A DNA stretch of 64,000 nt from an uncultured Pelagibacteraceae bacterium (GCA_902590915.1 CACIYQ010000001.1:124001-188000); one strand, 5' to 3'; shown: positions 27,803-38,369, numbered from the stretch's first letter. Notes: generated from the sequence alone by a model not told the origin. Numbers and translations: made by a program.

Positions 27803-28189
27803 TTAACTTAAATAAATAGGTTTAATCAAATTTTTTTTAGTTTTAAATTTGTCACATAAATTGGGTATATCTTCGTATTTTACATCTTTTTGATCTTGGA
27901 AATCATCAAAACTATAACAATAATAATCAATTTTTCTTGTAACATATAATGCTTTTACAAATGACAAAGAATTTCTTATGGCTGCAAAACTGCCGGGCCC
28001 TCTATTAACATAAATTGTATTAATATCCTCTAATTTCAAACTATTATAATTTAAAAACTCCTTAATAATTATAGTTAATTTCTCATAATTAATTTTAGTA
28101 TTCTCTTTAGTAATATTATAAATATCATCTTTAGTGATGACCATTAAAAATATTTTTTTGCTTACGAGATCTATTAGTAGCTTATTCAT
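27803..28189 (-). CDS. tsaB: tRNA threonylcarbamoyladenosine biosynthesis protein TsaB, reduced
   Basis: 128 residues from the ATG at 28189, which places LLIDLVSKKIFLMVI at the ASKHA phosphate-loop position. The diagnostic NRGPGSFAAIRNSLSFVKAL is intact, and the tail KPIYLS matches the family end. Typical TsaB has about 220 residues, so most of the second lobe is missing. TsaB is the platform partner of TsaD in t6A37 synthesis. rimI, usually next, is absent. Its 5' end overlaps the divergent deacetylase frame. Confidence 0.85.
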   Translation of the reverse strand: MNKLLIDLVSKKIFLMVITKDDIYNITKENTKINYEKLTIIIKEFLNYNSLKLEDINTIYVNRGPGSFAAIRNSLSFVKALYVTRKIDYYCYSFDDFQDQKDVKYEDIPNLCDKFKTKKNLIKPIYLS

Positions 28190-29198
28190 AATTCTTTTTT
28201 TTTTTAATAATGGTTCTAAAGCAGATGAAAATAATATCAAATACTATTCTAAAGATGAAGGAATTCTATCAATCATGTATCATCGTTTCAATGAATCTAA
28301 ATATCCTTCAACAAATATTCAAATGGAAATTTTTAAAAAACATATTGAGATGATTAGAAGCTCAAGATTTCAATTTCAAAATCCAAATAAATTTAGAGAA
28401 CAATTCAGCGCTATAAAATTAAAAAAAAAGATACTCATTACTATAGATGATGCATTTGAGTCTTTTTATGTTGAAGCTTGGCCGTACTTAAAAAAAAATG
28501 AAGTTCCTTTTATCTTGTTTGTTTCAACTGAGCCTGTTGGAAAAAAAGGTTATATGACTTGGGATCAAATTAGAGAAATTAAAAAAGAGCCTTTTGCTTT
28601 AATTGGACATCACTCACATAGCCATGATTATCTTATTGATAAGACTTACGATGAATTTATTTCAGATATTGAGAAAGCGAATAAAATTTTTTTAAAAGAA
28701 CTGGGATCTAATCCCCGTTTATTTTCTTATCCATTTGGTGAATATTCTAAATCTATGAGAGATTATATTTCTAAAAATTTTGAGTTTGCTTTTGGTCAAC
28801 ATTCTGGGGTAATTGATGTAAATAAAGATAAATTTGAATTACCGAGATTCCCAATTAATGAAAAGTACGGTGAATTAAAAAGATTTAGTTCAATCATAAA
28901 TTATTTTCCATTAGAATATAAAAAATTATTACCGGTTGAAAAACAATTAACAAAATCAACAAATCCACCTAAATTTATAGTGGAATTTTTCGACGAACAG
29001 AGAAATTTAAAAAATATCAATTGCTATTCAAATGAAGCCAACAATTGGAAAAAATCAAATACTGCGATTTCAGGTTCTAAACTATCAATTAAATTTAGAG
29101 CACCATTTGAGCCAAGGAGAGGAAGGGTAAATTGTTCTCTTAATGATAATGGTAAGTGGAGATGGTTTGGAATTCAATTTCCAATTAAACCAAATTAA
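28137..29198 (+). CDS. Exported polysaccharide deacetylase
   Basis: About 353 residues. A signal-peptide-like N-terminus (SISSLFIILFFFNNGSKA) is followed by a NodB-type domain: metal/catalytic motif ITIDDAFES and metal-binding IGHHSHSHDYL, then LFSYPFGEYS. It probably deacetylates a cell-envelope or extracellular polysaccharide in the periplasm. The start is uncertain: ATG 28137 or TTG 28158 both lie within the opposing tsaB reading frame, and no RBS decides. The last four bases overlap the next gene convergently. Confidence 0.82.
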   Translation: MTIKNIFLLTRSISSLFIILFFFNNGSKADENNIKYYSKDEGILSIMYHRFNESKYPSTNIQMEIFKKHIEMIRSSRFQFQNPNKFREQFSAIKLKKKILITIDDAFESFYVEAWPYLKKNEVPFILFVSTEPVGKKGYMTWDQIREIKKEPFALIGHHSHSHDYLIDKTYDEFISDIEKANKIFLKELGSNPRLFSYPFGEYSKSMRDYISKNFEFAFGQHSGVIDVNKDKFELPRFPINEKYGELKRFSSIINYFPLEYKKLLPVEKQLTKSTNPPKFIVEFFDEQRNLKNINCYSNEANNWKKSNTAISGSKLSIKFRAPFEPRRGRVNCSLNDNGKWRWFGIQFPIKPN

Positions 29199-30268
29199 AT
29201 TAAACTTAGTAAATCTTTGCTTGATGGGAGCAATCGCGCTTCGTCAAAATCTTTTAAGTTATTTTGCTTTATTATTTTTTGGAGTACTTTTATATATTCA
29301 GTTCCTGTTTCTGCATACTTATCAAGGTGATTAGATAACACTATACTATCTAATGGTTTATTTTTGTTTCTAAGCTCTATTCTTGCTTTTCTTAAATCTC
29401 TATAAGATGAGTGTGTGTTAAGATTTCTTAAATAAGCTCTTACAGATAACTGCAAGCTATGAAATTTCATAACTTTATGTTCCTCACCTTTCTCGGCATT
29501 TTTAGGCCTCAATCCTTCACCAGACCACGTCCACTGTCCAAATAAAGCATTACCTTTTAGTGCAAATCTTGATGTTCCCCATCCTGTTTCTTTAGCCGCC
29601 TGCGCTATTGCTAGTGAAACTGGGATCTCATCCATTCTAATTTTTAAAGTTGAAAGATCGTTTAGTCTTACACCATATTGTTTATATTTTTTTTCTAACC
29701 ACTTCTTTTCTATATCTGTATTACTATTTTTAGCTAAAATTGTGAAAAGTCTTTTTCTATCAATTCTAATTTTATTATTTTCTTTAACAATTAAAGGTAA
29801 AACAATTTTAATAAATAGTTCTTTTCTTTTTTTTGCGTTATCTATATTCTTTATTTCATTGGGAAGTAAACCAATGTCAATTGGCTTAACTAATTTCGTA
29901 TCTCTTACTTCTTCCAAATTATATTTTACTTCTTTAAATAAAGCTTTGATCTCTGAGGTGGTGTACCTTACTAGATTTATTTCAGAGTTATTTTCCTCTA
30001 AAATATCATACAAAAGATCCATTTCATCGCTTTCTACCTTTAGATTGTCATTTCTAGGTTTTTTGGCTCTTTTTAAGGTATTTTCTAAAATATTTTTAGA
30101 GTTATTTGTAAATTCTTTATTGTTAAAATTTTTGTCTGCAAAATTTATAAAAATTGGTGCAGCATAGAAAAAAAATATCATAGCAAAAGCGCTTATCGAA
30201 AATTTTATCAATATATTATTGATTTTACTTTTTATACTATTTTGTTTTAGTTTTATTTTTGATCTCAT
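29195..30268 (-). CDS. Bax-like glucosaminidase domain protein
   Basis: 357 residues. A single N-terminal TM segment (ISAFAMIFFFYAAPIF) anchors it, followed by about 130 linker residues and a glucosaminidase domain with the catalytic Glu in SLAIAQAAKETGWGTSRFA and NALFGQWTW. It resembles COG2992/Bax proteins that cleave peptidoglycan N-acetylglucosamine bonds. It is convergent with the deacetylase, another envelope-sugar enzyme, and ends a leftward run beginning with murJ. Confidence 0.85.
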   Translation of the reverse strand: MRSKIKLKQNSIKSKINNILIKFSISAFAMIFFFYAAPIFINFADKNFNNKEFTNNSKNILENTLKRAKKPRNDNLKVESDEMDLLYDILEENNSEINLVRYTTSEIKALFKEVKYNLEEVRDTKLVKPIDIGLLPNEIKNIDNAKKRKELFIKIVLPLIVKENNKIRIDRKRLFTILAKNSNTDIEKKWLEKKYKQYGVRLNDLSTLKIRMDEIPVSLAIAQAAKETGWGTSRFALKGNALFGQWTWSGEGLRPKNAEKGEEHKVMKFHSLQLSVRAYLRNLNTHSSYRDLRKARIELRNKNKPLDSIVLSNHLDKYAETGTEYIKVLQKIIKQNNLKDFDEARLLPSSKDLLSLI

Positions 30269-30271
30269 GAT

Positions 30272-30811
30272 TTAAATAGCAATTACCTCTTTAACCTCAG
30301 GTAAATAATGACGTAGTAAGTTTTGTACACCCTGTTTTAAAGTCATAGTGGAGCTTGGGCATCCAGAGCAACTACCCTGAAGTTGTACTTTTACAACACC
30401 ATCTTTATATTCTTTAAACTTAATATCTCCACCGTCTTTTGCAACAGCAGGCCTTATTTTTTGATTTAAGATTTTTACTATTTTTTGTTCTATTTCATCT
30501 AGGTCAATTTGTTCTGGTTTTATATTTTCGTCAATTACAAACTCTTTCCCATCAATATAAAAATCATTTATGAAAGAAATCACAATATGTTTTATTTCAT
30601 CCCATTTAGTTTGGTCGCTCTTATTTACTGATATAAAATCTTTTCCTAAAAAAACACCTTGAACACCTTTTAATGATAAAATATTTCTAACTAATTCATT
30701 ATTAATTTGATCCTTACTGGTAATTTCATAAGGTCCACTGTTTGAAACTTTCTTCCCGGGAAGAAATTTTAATGAATTTGGATTTGGGGTTATTTCAGTC
30801 TGTACAAACAT
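30272..30811 (-). CDS. Iron-sulfur scaffold/carrier protein of the Nfu family
   Basis: 179 residues. The N-terminal Nfu domain starts MFVQTEITPNPNSLKFLPG. The C-terminal NifU-like domain carries the cluster-binding CSGCPSSTMTLKQG (CxxC). These proteins deliver 4Fe-4S clusters to target enzymes; MiaB and the CCG protein in the window are potential clients. It starts 52 bases after trpS. Confidence 0.93.
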   Translation of the reverse strand: MFVQTEITPNPNSLKFLPGKKVSNSGPYEITSKDQINNELVRNILSLKGVQGVFLGKDFISVNKSDQTKWDEIKHIVISFINDFYIDGKEFVIDENIKPEQIDLDEIEQKIVKILNQKIRPAVAKDGGDIKFKEYKDGVVKVQLQGSCSGCPSSTMTLKQGVQNLLRHYLPEVKEVIAI

Positions 30812-30863
30812 AAAATATATATAGTTTATATTTTGGAAATTAAAACTTGATATTAATTTTTTA

Positions 30864-31865
30864 TTAAAAACCTACGATTTCTTTTATATTTTTCACCTTT
30901 TTTGATGCAATTTCTTCAGCTTTTTCAACTCCATCTAGAAGGACAGAATCAAGATAGGATTGTTCATTTAATAACTTTTTTATCTCATCAGATATTGGAA
31001 TAATTTTATCAACTAACAGTTCGGATAGCGCTTTTTTAAATTCTGAAAAATTCTTAGCTGCAAATTTTTTTAAAGAATTATCTAAGGTTGAATTACTTAG
31101 GTTTGAATATATTCTTAACAAATTTTGTGTCTCTGGCCTTCCCTCAAGCTCTTTAATATCATTTGGCATTGGTAAGAGATCAGTTTTTGCCTTTTTAATT
31201 TTATTGATAATTTGATCTTTATTATCTGATAAATTTATTCTGCTTAAATCCGATAAATCTGATTTACTCATTTTTTTTGATCCATCCTTTAAACTCATTA
31301 TCCTAGAAAACTCTTTTTGAATTAAAGGTTCAGGAACTTTTAAAAAATCGTCAATGCCAAAGTCATTATTAAATTTTTGAGCTATGTCCCTGCATAACTC
31401 GAGATGTTGTTTTTGGTCATCTCCTACAGGAACATGTGAAGCGTCATATAATAAGATATCGGCTGCCATAAGAATTGGATAAGAATATAATCCAACACTG
31501 GCTTTTTCCTTATCTTTTCCAGCTTTTTCTTTAAATTGTGTCATTCTATTTAACCATCCCATACGAGCTACACAACTTAAAATCCAAGCACCTTCAGAAT
31601 GAGCTGCTACACCTGATTGATTAAAAATTATACTTTTCTTCGGATCTATCCCGCTAGCTATAAATGTTGCTACTGTTTCGTTAATGTTTTTTTTTAATTC
31701 TTTAGGGTCTTGCTTGACTGTAATTGCGTGCAAATCCACTACACAAAAAATACAGTCATTTGTATTGTCATTATTCAATTTAACAAAATTTTTAATTGCT
31801 CCTAAATAGTTACCAAGATGAAGGTTACCAGTAGGCTGGACACCAGAAAATATTTTTTTTCCCAT
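30864..31865 (-). CDS. trpS: Tryptophanyl-tRNA synthetase
   Basis: 333 residues, class Ic synthetase. The start [18 protein letters not shown] carries the HIGH-type signature (LHLG), and KKMSKSD the KMSKS loop. It charges tRNA-Trp. It lies four bases after murJ, an order seen in other alphaproteobacteria. Confidence 0.97.
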   Translation of the reverse strand: MGKKIFSGVQPTGNLHLGNYLGAIKNFVKLNNDNTNDCIFCVVDLHAITVKQDPKELKKNINETVATFIASGIDPKKSIIFNQSGVAAHSEGAWILSCVARMGWLNRMTQFKEKAGKDKEKASVGLYSYPILMAADILLYDASHVPVGDDQKQHLELCRDIAQKFNNDFGIDDFLKVPEPLIQKEFSRIMSLKDGSKKMSKSDLSDLSRINLSDNKDQIINKIKKAKTDLLPMPNDIKELEGRPETQNLLRIYSNLSNSTLDNSLKKFAAKNFSEFKKALSELLVDKIIPISDEIKKLLNEQSYLDSVLLDGVEKAEEIASKKVKNIKEIVGF

Positions 31866-31869
31866 AGAA

Positions 31870-33399
31870 TTAATACTTTAGTTGAATATCACTTATTTTA
31901 AAAGCTTTGATGAAGTAAGAAATAACAAGATAAGACACTAGGCCTAATAGTGCTGATAATATTAAATAAAGAGATTTATATTGTTGTTCAAATGCAAGTT
32001 CATTTTGAAATAAATTAAGGAAGAATTGAAACACAAAACCCATTAAAATAGAAGCAACAACTATTTTAACAAACTTAATGAGAAATATTTGATTGAAAGA
32101 AAAAAGGTTTCTATTTTTTAAAAATAAAAACAATAGTATACCGTTAAACCAGGATGAAATTGTTGTTGCAATAGGAATTATTATAAATCCAATTTCATTA
32201 AAATAATATACACTTATCAAAATGTTTAAAATGACAGAAATTAAAGAAATATAAAAAGGAGTTTTAGTATTGTGACTGGCAAAAAAGAAACTAGAAAAAA
32301 CTTTTATTAAAGCAAATGCAGGTAAACCTAATGCAAAATAATACAAGGCTAAACTTGAATTTAAAACAGAAGCCTCATTAAAAGATCCATAACCAAATAA
32401 TGCTGAAATTATTTGTTCTGAACCAAGAATTAGCGCAATAGATGCTGGTAAACTTAGAAATAGACTTAGCTCAAGCGCTTTGTTTTGAATCTGTGAAATT
32501 TTATCTTTTTTCTTAGATTGAATATGTTTTGATAATTGTGGAAGAACTACTACTCCGATTGCAATTCCAGCTATTGCTAAATTAATTTGATATATTCTAT
32601 CTGCATAATAAAGATATGACACTGCACTTGTCTGAAATGAAGCAATAATAGTTCCAACCAATATGTTTATTTGAGTAACTCCTGAAGAAAAAATACTTGG
32701 TACTAATTTTTTAAAAAAAATCTTAACTTTTTTGGTAGTTTTAACTTTAAAATGAAATTTAAGTGAAAAATATTTTTTTACAAATTGGTGCAAAAAAATC
32801 AATTGTAATAATCCTGCTAAAGAAACACCATAGGCCAAATAATATACTAAATTATCCCCTAAAGAACTCGAAAATAACAAAATAAAAACTAATACAATAT
32901 TTAATATTATTGGAGCACCTGATGCAGCTGCAAATTTATTATGGGAGTTCAAAATTGCAGCAAAAAAAGATGCTAAACAAATAAATAATAAAAATGGAAA
33001 AGTGATACGGGTTAATGTAATAGCTACTTCCATTTTATTAATATCTCCTACAAACCCGGGAGCGATAAGTGATACAAATGCAGGCATAAATAATTGAACA
33101 AGCAATGTTAATGATAACAAACTTAAAAATAACAAATTAAAGATATCGTTAGCAAAATTGTTGGACCGCTTTTTACCCTTAATTACTTCTGATGCATAGC
33201 TTGGAACGAAAGCAGAATTAAAAGTTCCCTCTGAAAATAATCTTCTAAATGTATTTGGAATTCTAAATGCAACAAAAAAAGCATCTGCTAATATTCCTGT
33301 ACCAAGAAATATTGCAATCAATATATCTCTCAAATATCCGATTAATCTACTTATGATCGTATAAAAACCAAATGTGCCTGTTGACTTAAGTAAGTTCAT
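31870..33399 (-). CDS. murJ: Lipid II flippase MurJ
   Basis: 509 residues, almost entirely hydrophobic with about 13-14 TM helices. The MATE-like N-terminal signature [18 protein letters not shown]-type segment (here [20 protein letters not shown]) is present. It moves lipid II across the inner membrane for peptidoglycan synthesis. It is divergent from maeB across 48 bases. Confidence 0.95.
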   Translation of the reverse strand: MNLLKSTGTFGFYTIISRLIGYLRDILIAIFLGTGILADAFFVAFRIPNTFRRLFSEGTFNSAFVPSYASEVIKGKKRSNNFANDIFNLLFLSLLSLTLLVQLFMPAFVSLIAPGFVGDINKMEVAITLTRITFPFLLFICLASFFAAILNSHNKFAAASGAPIILNIVLVFILLFSSSLGDNLVYYLAYGVSLAGLLQLIFLHQFVKKYFSLKFHFKVKTTKKVKIFFKKLVPSIFSSGVTQINILVGTIIASFQTSAVSYLYYADRIYQINLAIAGIAIGVVVLPQLSKHIQSKKKDKISQIQNKALELSLFLSLPASIALILGSEQIISALFGYGSFNEASVLNSSLALYYFALGLPAFALIKVFSSFFFASHNTKTPFYISLISVILNILISVYYFNEIGFIIIPIATTISSWFNGILLFLFLKNRNLFSFNQIFLIKFVKIVVASILMGFVFQFFLNLFQNELAFEQQYKSLYLILSALLGLVSYLVISYFIKAFKISDIQLKY

Positions 33400-33447
33400 A
33401 AATCATATTAGTCTGAAATTTACCTAATTGTACACATATTATAACAA

Positions 33448-35733
33448 ATGAAAAAAACAAAGATTGATCATTACACCGATAAAGAAGCATTAGACTTTCA
33501 TAAAGAAAAAAAACCTGGCAAGATTGAGATCATATCTTCAAAAAATATGATTACTAAAAGAGATCTTGCACTTGCATATTCTCCTGGGGTAGCGGCTCCA
33601 GTTAAAGAAATCAGCGGAAATCCAGAAGCAGCTTATGATTATACAAGTAAAGGAAATTTAGTAGCAGTTATCAGTAATGGTTCAGCAATTCTGGGGATGG
33701 GAAATTTAGGGGCACTGGCTTCTAAACCCGTAATGGAAGGAAAAGCCGTATTATTTAAAAGATTTGCTGATATAGACTCTATTGATCTAGAAATAGATTC
33801 TAAAGACGCTAAAGAAATAATTAATTCAATTAAAAATTTTGCTCCCAGCTTTGGTGGAATTAATTTGGAAGATATAGCGGCTCCAGATTGTTTTATAATT
33901 GAACAAAAATTGAGAGAAATTTTAGACATCCCAGTATTTCATGATGATCAGCATGGGACCGCAATAATTACAACCGCTGCACTAATCAACGCTCTAGATA
34001 TAAGCGGTAAATCAATAAAAAAAATAAAAGTTGTCGTTAATGGTGCTGGAGCATCTGCCCAAGCCTGCACAGAATTATTTAAAAACTCAGGAGTATTATC
34101 TGAAAATGTAATCATGCTTGATAGAAAAGGAGTAATTTATAAAGGACGAACAGAGGGTATTGATCAGTGGAAATCAAAATATGCAATTGAAACTAAACTA
34201 AGAAATCTTGAGGAGGCAATAAAAGGGGCTGATGTGTTTTTGGGTTTATCAGCAAAGGGAGTCCTCAAAAAAGAAATGGTCAAGAGTATGGCAAAAAATC
34301 CGATTATATTTGCATGTGCTAACCCAGACCCTGAAATTTTACCTGAAGAAATAAATGAAGTAAGAGATGACGCAATTATTGCAACTGGAAGATCAGATTA
34401 TCCCAACCAAGTTAACAACTTAATAGGATTTCCTTATATTTTTAGAGGTGCATTAGATGTTAGATCCAAAACTATCAATGAAGAGATGAAAGTTGCAGCC
34501 TCAAAAGCTATAGCAAAACTTGCAAGAGAAGATGTCCCTGATGAAGTGGTGGCCGCTATGGGAGGTGCAAGACCACATTACGGAAAAGATTATATTATTC
34601 CATCTACATTTGATCCAAGATTAATCAGTGTTATTCCAGCCGCTGTTGCAAAAGCTGCTATGGAAAGTGGAGTGGCTAGAAAAAATATTGAAGATTTTGA
34701 GATTTATAAAGAACAACTTAAACAAAGATTAGATCCTACTGTTACTATAATGCAGGGGATAAATACTTTTATCAAAAATAATCAAAAAAAAATTGTGTTT
34801 GCTGATGGTGAAGATGAAAATACTTTAAAAGCAGCGATTGCATTTAAGAATTCTAAGTTAGGAATTCCTATTTTAATTGGTAAAGAAAGTAAAATTAAAG
34901 AACAAATAAAAAATATTGGATATAATGAAAACTTTGATATCCAAATAGTAAATTCAAGAGATGAAGAAAAAAGAAATAAATATGTTAAACACCTTTTTAA
35001 AAAATTACAAAGAGAACAAGGTTTACTCGAACGAGATTGTGACAGATTAGTAAGAAATGATAGAGTGATATGGGCCACAAGTATGGTTGCTTGTGGAGAT
35101 GCAGACGGCGCAGTAACCGGTAACACAAGACGTTTTGGTGCCTCTCTTGAAAAAATAAAACAAGTTGTGAATGTACGTAGAGGTGAAATTATGTTTGGTT
35201 TAAATATGATTGTTCATAAAGGAAAAACCATATTTATTGGGGACACTAGTGTCCACGAGTATCCAACATCAGAACAAATGGCAGAAATTGCAATGTCCAC
35301 GGCAAGGGTAGTAAGACTATTTGGATTTGACCCTAAAGTTGCATTTGTTTCTCATTCAACTTTTGGTCAGCCTTTAACAAGTAGAACTAAACATATAAGA
35401 GATGCTGTTGAAATTTTAAAAGAGAAAAAAGTAGACTTTGAATTTGATGGGGATATGCAACCAGATGTTGCCTTAAGCTCTGAATACGAAGAGCTATATC
35501 CTTTCGCAAAAATTGTTGGAAAGGCCAACATTTTAATAATGCCTGGTCAACATAGTGCAGCAATATCATATAAGCTAATGAAAACAATTGGAGATACAAA
35601 AGTTATTGGACCTTTACTTATTGGACTTGGCCTTCCAATTGAGATTGCACCTCTAAGATCTTCAACTTCAGAAATAATTAATCTAGCCTCAATAGCTGCT
35701 TACTCTTCTGAGGTTATAGATTATAAAAAATAA
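33448..35733 (+). CDS. maeB: NADP-dependent malic enzyme with phosphotransacetylase-like domain
   Basis: 761 residues. The N-terminal malic domain (about 1-430) has LALAYSPGVAAPV, FHDDQHGTA and the Rossmann GAGASAQAC. The C-terminal third resembles phosphotransacetylase (TSRTKHIRDAVEIL), thought to be regulatory rather than catalytic. It decarboxylates malate to pyruvate with NADP reduction. TATTAT lies five bases before the ATG. Its stop codon abuts the convergent BON gene with no spacer. Confidence 0.96.
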   Translation: MKKTKIDHYTDKEALDFHKEKKPGKIEIISSKNMITKRDLALAYSPGVAAPVKEISGNPEAAYDYTSKGNLVAVISNGSAILGMGNLGALASKPVMEGKAVLFKRFADIDSIDLEIDSKDAKEIINSIKNFAPSFGGINLEDIAAPDCFIIEQKLREILDIPVFHDDQHGTAIITTAALINALDISGKSIKKIKVVVNGAGASAQACTELFKNSGVLSENVIMLDRKGVIYKGRTEGIDQWKSKYAIETKLRNLEEAIKGADVFLGLSAKGVLKKEMVKSMAKNPIIFACANPDPEILPEEINEVRDDAIIATGRSDYPNQVNNLIGFPYIFRGALDVRSKTINEEMKVAASKAIAKLAREDVPDEVVAAMGGARPHYGKDYIIPSTFDPRLISVIPAAVAKAAMESGVARKNIEDFEIYKEQLKQRLDPTVTIMQGINTFIKNNQKKIVFADGEDENTLKAAIAFKNSKLGIPILIGKESKIKEQIKNIGYNENFDIQIVNSRDEEKRNKYVKHLFKKLQREQGLLERDCDRLVRNDRVIWATSMVACGDADGAVTGNTRRFGASLEKIKQVVNVRRGEIMFGLNMIVHKGKTIFIGDTSVHEYPTSEQMAEIAMSTARVVRLFGFDPKVAFVSHSTFGQPLTSRTKHIRDAVEILKEKKVDFEFDGDMQPDVALSSEYEELYPFAKIVGKANILIMPGQHSAAISYKLMKTIGDTKVIGPLLIGLGLPIEIAPLRSSTSEIINLASIAAYSSEVIDYKK

Positions 35734-36327
35734 TTAATCTTTTTGAATTCTTAAATCTTCAACAAGTATTATGCTTGCTATTACATTCTCCACATCAAGA
35801 ATTTCTTTAGCCTCACTAATCACTAAATCTTTTTCCTCAGAGGTTTGGGCAATTCCATAAACGTATATTTTTTTTTTATAGGTATCTATTTGATAATTTG
35901 TAGCTTTAATATTTTTATTTACAATCAAAGCTGTTCTAAGTTGTGTTGTAATTAAAATATCTTTGGCTGATTGTTTAAAATTAAATTCTTCTTTTATTTT
36001 AATATCATTACGCACTGATCGAGTGCCTTTAGTCTCCCAGGCGATTTTTGTTATATGTAATTTCTCCTCAGGGCCATCAACTTTTCCTGTTAAAAAAATT
36101 CTTCCATCGATTACTTTAGATTTTACTGACAAAAAATACTTTTTATCTTTGGCTAAAATTCTTGCTGTCAAACTTTTTTGCATAATGGAGTCGTCTATCT
36201 GAGTTCCTAAAGTTCTAGGATCTAGCGCAATGGAAACCCCTGTACCAAATAATCCTTTGGAGCCAACACCGACACATCCTGACAAAATAAATCCAACTAA
36301 GAGTATTAATAGAAATTTAATTTTCAT
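35734..36327 (-). CDS. BON-domain outer-membrane lipoprotein
   Basis: 197 residues. A lipoprotein signal with lipobox LSGC (Cys18) is followed by two BON domains of about 65 residues (around 50-115 and 125-190), each with the GRIFLTGKV / KIYVYGIAQ glycine strand. DolP/OsmY-type proteins bind membranes or peptidoglycan and maintain outer-membrane integrity. It overlaps rsmI by 11 bases, the context expected for DolP-like proteins beside rsmI and LpoA. Confidence 0.88.
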   Translation of the reverse strand: MKIKFLLILLVGFILSGCVGVGSKGLFGTGVSIALDPRTLGTQIDDSIMQKSLTARILAKDKKYFLSVKSKVIDGRIFLTGKVDGPEEKLHITKIAWETKGTRSVRNDIKIKEEFNFKQSAKDILITTQLRTALIVNKNIKATNYQIDTYKKKIYVYGIAQTSEEKDLVISEAKEILDVENVIASIILVEDLRIQKD

Positions 36328-37180
36328 TTTTTAGCTTTAAACAATAATTGTAAACTAGTTTTTTTGAAACCTCGCTATTTTGGCAAATTAGATCAGTAAT
36401 TTCTTTTATTGTAAATTTATTAATCATTTTATTGATAATATTGATATCAGATTCACTCAAATTTTTAGAATTACTTTCTACAATTTTTTTTTCTGAAATA
36501 ACAACTGTTATCTCACCTTTTGGTTCCTTTTGAAATTCTTTTAATTCATTTACGTTTACTCTTAAAAATTCTTCGTAAAACTTAGTAATTTCTCTACAAA
36601 TGACAATTTTTCTCTCGCTAAAATATTTTTTAATTTCAGGTATAATTTTGTTGATTTTTTTAGGTGATACAAAAAAAACAACTGTTGAACCAAATACTGA
36701 TAATCTTTTTAACTCATTTATTATTTGTTGCTTTTTATCTGGTAAAAATCCATAAAAAAAAAACTGGTCAGAAAATCCACTTATGGATACAGCAGTTGCG
36801 ACTGCTGACGGTCCAGGTATTGGAACAATCTTAATATTATTTTTAACACACTCATTGACTAAAACTGAGCCTGGATCAGAGATAGCAGGCGTTCCAGCAT
36901 CAGAAATTAGGGATATTATTTTTCCAGATTTTAAATACTCAATTATCTTTAAAGTATTTTTTTTTTCATTAAATTTATGATTTGCAATCAAATTTGATGT
37001 TATTTCATGTTTGCTTAATAAGTTTTTTGAAATACGGGTATCTTCGCACAAAATAAAATCAGATTGTTTTAATATTTCTAATGCTCTTATAGTGATGTCT
37101 TTCAAATTACCAATTGGCGTTGAAACTATATAAAGACCATTTTCATTATCTTTTATTTTAGATTGTGTTTTAATGATCAT
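36317..37180 (-). CDS. rsmI: 16S rRNA (cytidine-1402-2'-O)-methyltransferase
   Basis: 287 residues, tetrapyrrole-methylase fold. It has LYIVSTPIGNLKDIT, ILCEDTRISKNLL, SLISDAGTPAISDPG and PGPSAVATAVSISGF. It methylates the 2'-O of C1402 in 16S rRNA. It is divergent from the LpoA-like gene over 34 bases, with overlapping -10-like hexamers on the two strands. yraN, the usual downstream gene, is absent. Confidence 0.96.
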   Translation of the reverse strand: MIIKTQSKIKDNENGLYIVSTPIGNLKDITIRALEILKQSDFILCEDTRISKNLLSKHEITSNLIANHKFNEKKNTLKIIEYLKSGKIISLISDAGTPAISDPGSVLVNECVKNNIKIVPIPGPSAVATAVSISGFSDQFFFYGFLPDKKQQIINELKRLSVFGSTVVFFVSPKKINKIIPEIKKYFSERKIVICREITKFYEEFLRVNVNELKEFQKEPKGEITVVISEKKIVESNSKNLSESDINIINKMINKFTIKEITDLICQNSEVSKKLVYNYCLKLKNEN

Positions 37181-37214
37181 AATTTAGCTAAAAAAATATT
37201 ATACTAGCATCAAA

Positions 37215-38369
37215 ATGATTAAATTAATTAAAATTCTTTTTACTATTAAATTCGGATTATTTTTACTATTTTTTCAAACAGTAAGTGCAAACGAAAAAAT
37301 TAAAATTGGTTTGTTGGTACCAATGACTGGTTCAAATAAACAAATTGGTCAGTCAATTATAAAAGCTGTAAGTTTAGCTGTAAAAAATATAGATAATAAT
37401 TCAATTGAAATTTACCCTAAAGATACAGCATCTAAACCTAATCAAACTCTTAAATCAGCGTTTGAATTAAAACAGATGGGTATAAAGGTAGTCATAGGCC
37501 CAGTCTTCTATGAAAGTTTAACATATTTAGATGAAATGAAAGATTTGACATTTTTATCTTTAACAAACAAAACTTTAGATCTTCCTAAAAATGTTATTTC
37601 AGCAGGTATAAATTCTACCTCCCAGTACAATACCATTAAAAAATTTTTAGAAAAAAACAATATCAAAAAAACTATTTTTTTGACGCCTATTCGAGAATAT
37701 GAATTTGAAATTAAAAAAGGAATTAAAGATTCAAAAATAAAAATCTTTAAAAAATATGATTATAATACTGATCCAACAAAACTTACAAAACAGATTGAAG
37801 AAATTACAAAATATAAAATTAGAAGACAAAATTTAGAAGATGAAATTACAAGAATCAGAAGGTCAAATGAGGCTAACAAAGAAAAAAAAATAAAAAACTT
37901 AGAAAAAAGATATACTATTGGAAATTTAAATTTTGATGCAGTTGTTATTGCTGATTTTGATGAAAGTTTAAAAAGTGTAACTACATCACTTTTATACACT
38001 GATGTGCAACCTAAAAAAAAATATTTTATAACACTTAATCAATGGTTTGATGAAAGTTTATTAAATCAAACAGATATTCAACCGATATATTATCCCTCAA
38101 TAAATAAAGAAAATTTTGATGATTATAAAATAAAATATTTTAATGCCTTCAAAGAAGATCCGTCATATTTATCATTGTTGAGTTACGATTTAGTGGGTTT
38201 AGTTTATTATCTATCTTTCAAGTCAGACCTTTCAAATTTAAGTAAACTATTTAAAAAGCAAAACTCTTTTAAAGGCAAAATAGGAATATTTGACGTAAAA
38301 AATAATAAAATTAATCACAGATTAAATTTTTATAAAATTGAGAACAAGGAACTCATAAAAATTTTCTAA
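37215..38369 (+). CDS. LpoA-like periplasmic penicillin-binding-protein activator
   Basis: 384 residues. A signal peptide (IKFGLFLLFFQTVSANE) is followed by a type I periplasmic-binding fold starting IKIGLLVPMTGSNKQIGQSI. The fold plus location next to rsmI and a BON lipoprotein matches the C-terminal domain of LpoA (COG3107), the outer-membrane activator of PBP1a. It lacks a lipobox Cys and the N-terminal TPR half, so it would be soluble in the periplasm. A Leu/Ile/Val-type binding protein is the alternative. The tail overlaps rdgB by 17 bases. Confidence 0.72.
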   Translation: MIKLIKILFTIKFGLFLLFFQTVSANEKIKIGLLVPMTGSNKQIGQSIIKAVSLAVKNIDNNSIEIYPKDTASKPNQTLKSAFELKQMGIKVVIGPVFYESLTYLDEMKDLTFLSLTNKTLDLPKNVISAGINSTSQYNTIKKFLEKNNIKKTIFLTPIREYEFEIKKGIKDSKIKIFKKYDYNTDPTKLTKQIEEITKYKIRRQNLEDEITRIRRSNEANKEKKIKNLEKRYTIGNLNFDAVVIADFDESLKSVTTSLLYTDVQPKKKYFITLNQWFDESLLNQTDIQPIYYPSINKENFDDYKIKYFNAFKEDPSYLSLLSYDLVGLVYYLSFKSDLSNLSKLFKKQNSFKGKIGIFDVKNNKINHRLNFYKIENKELIKIF

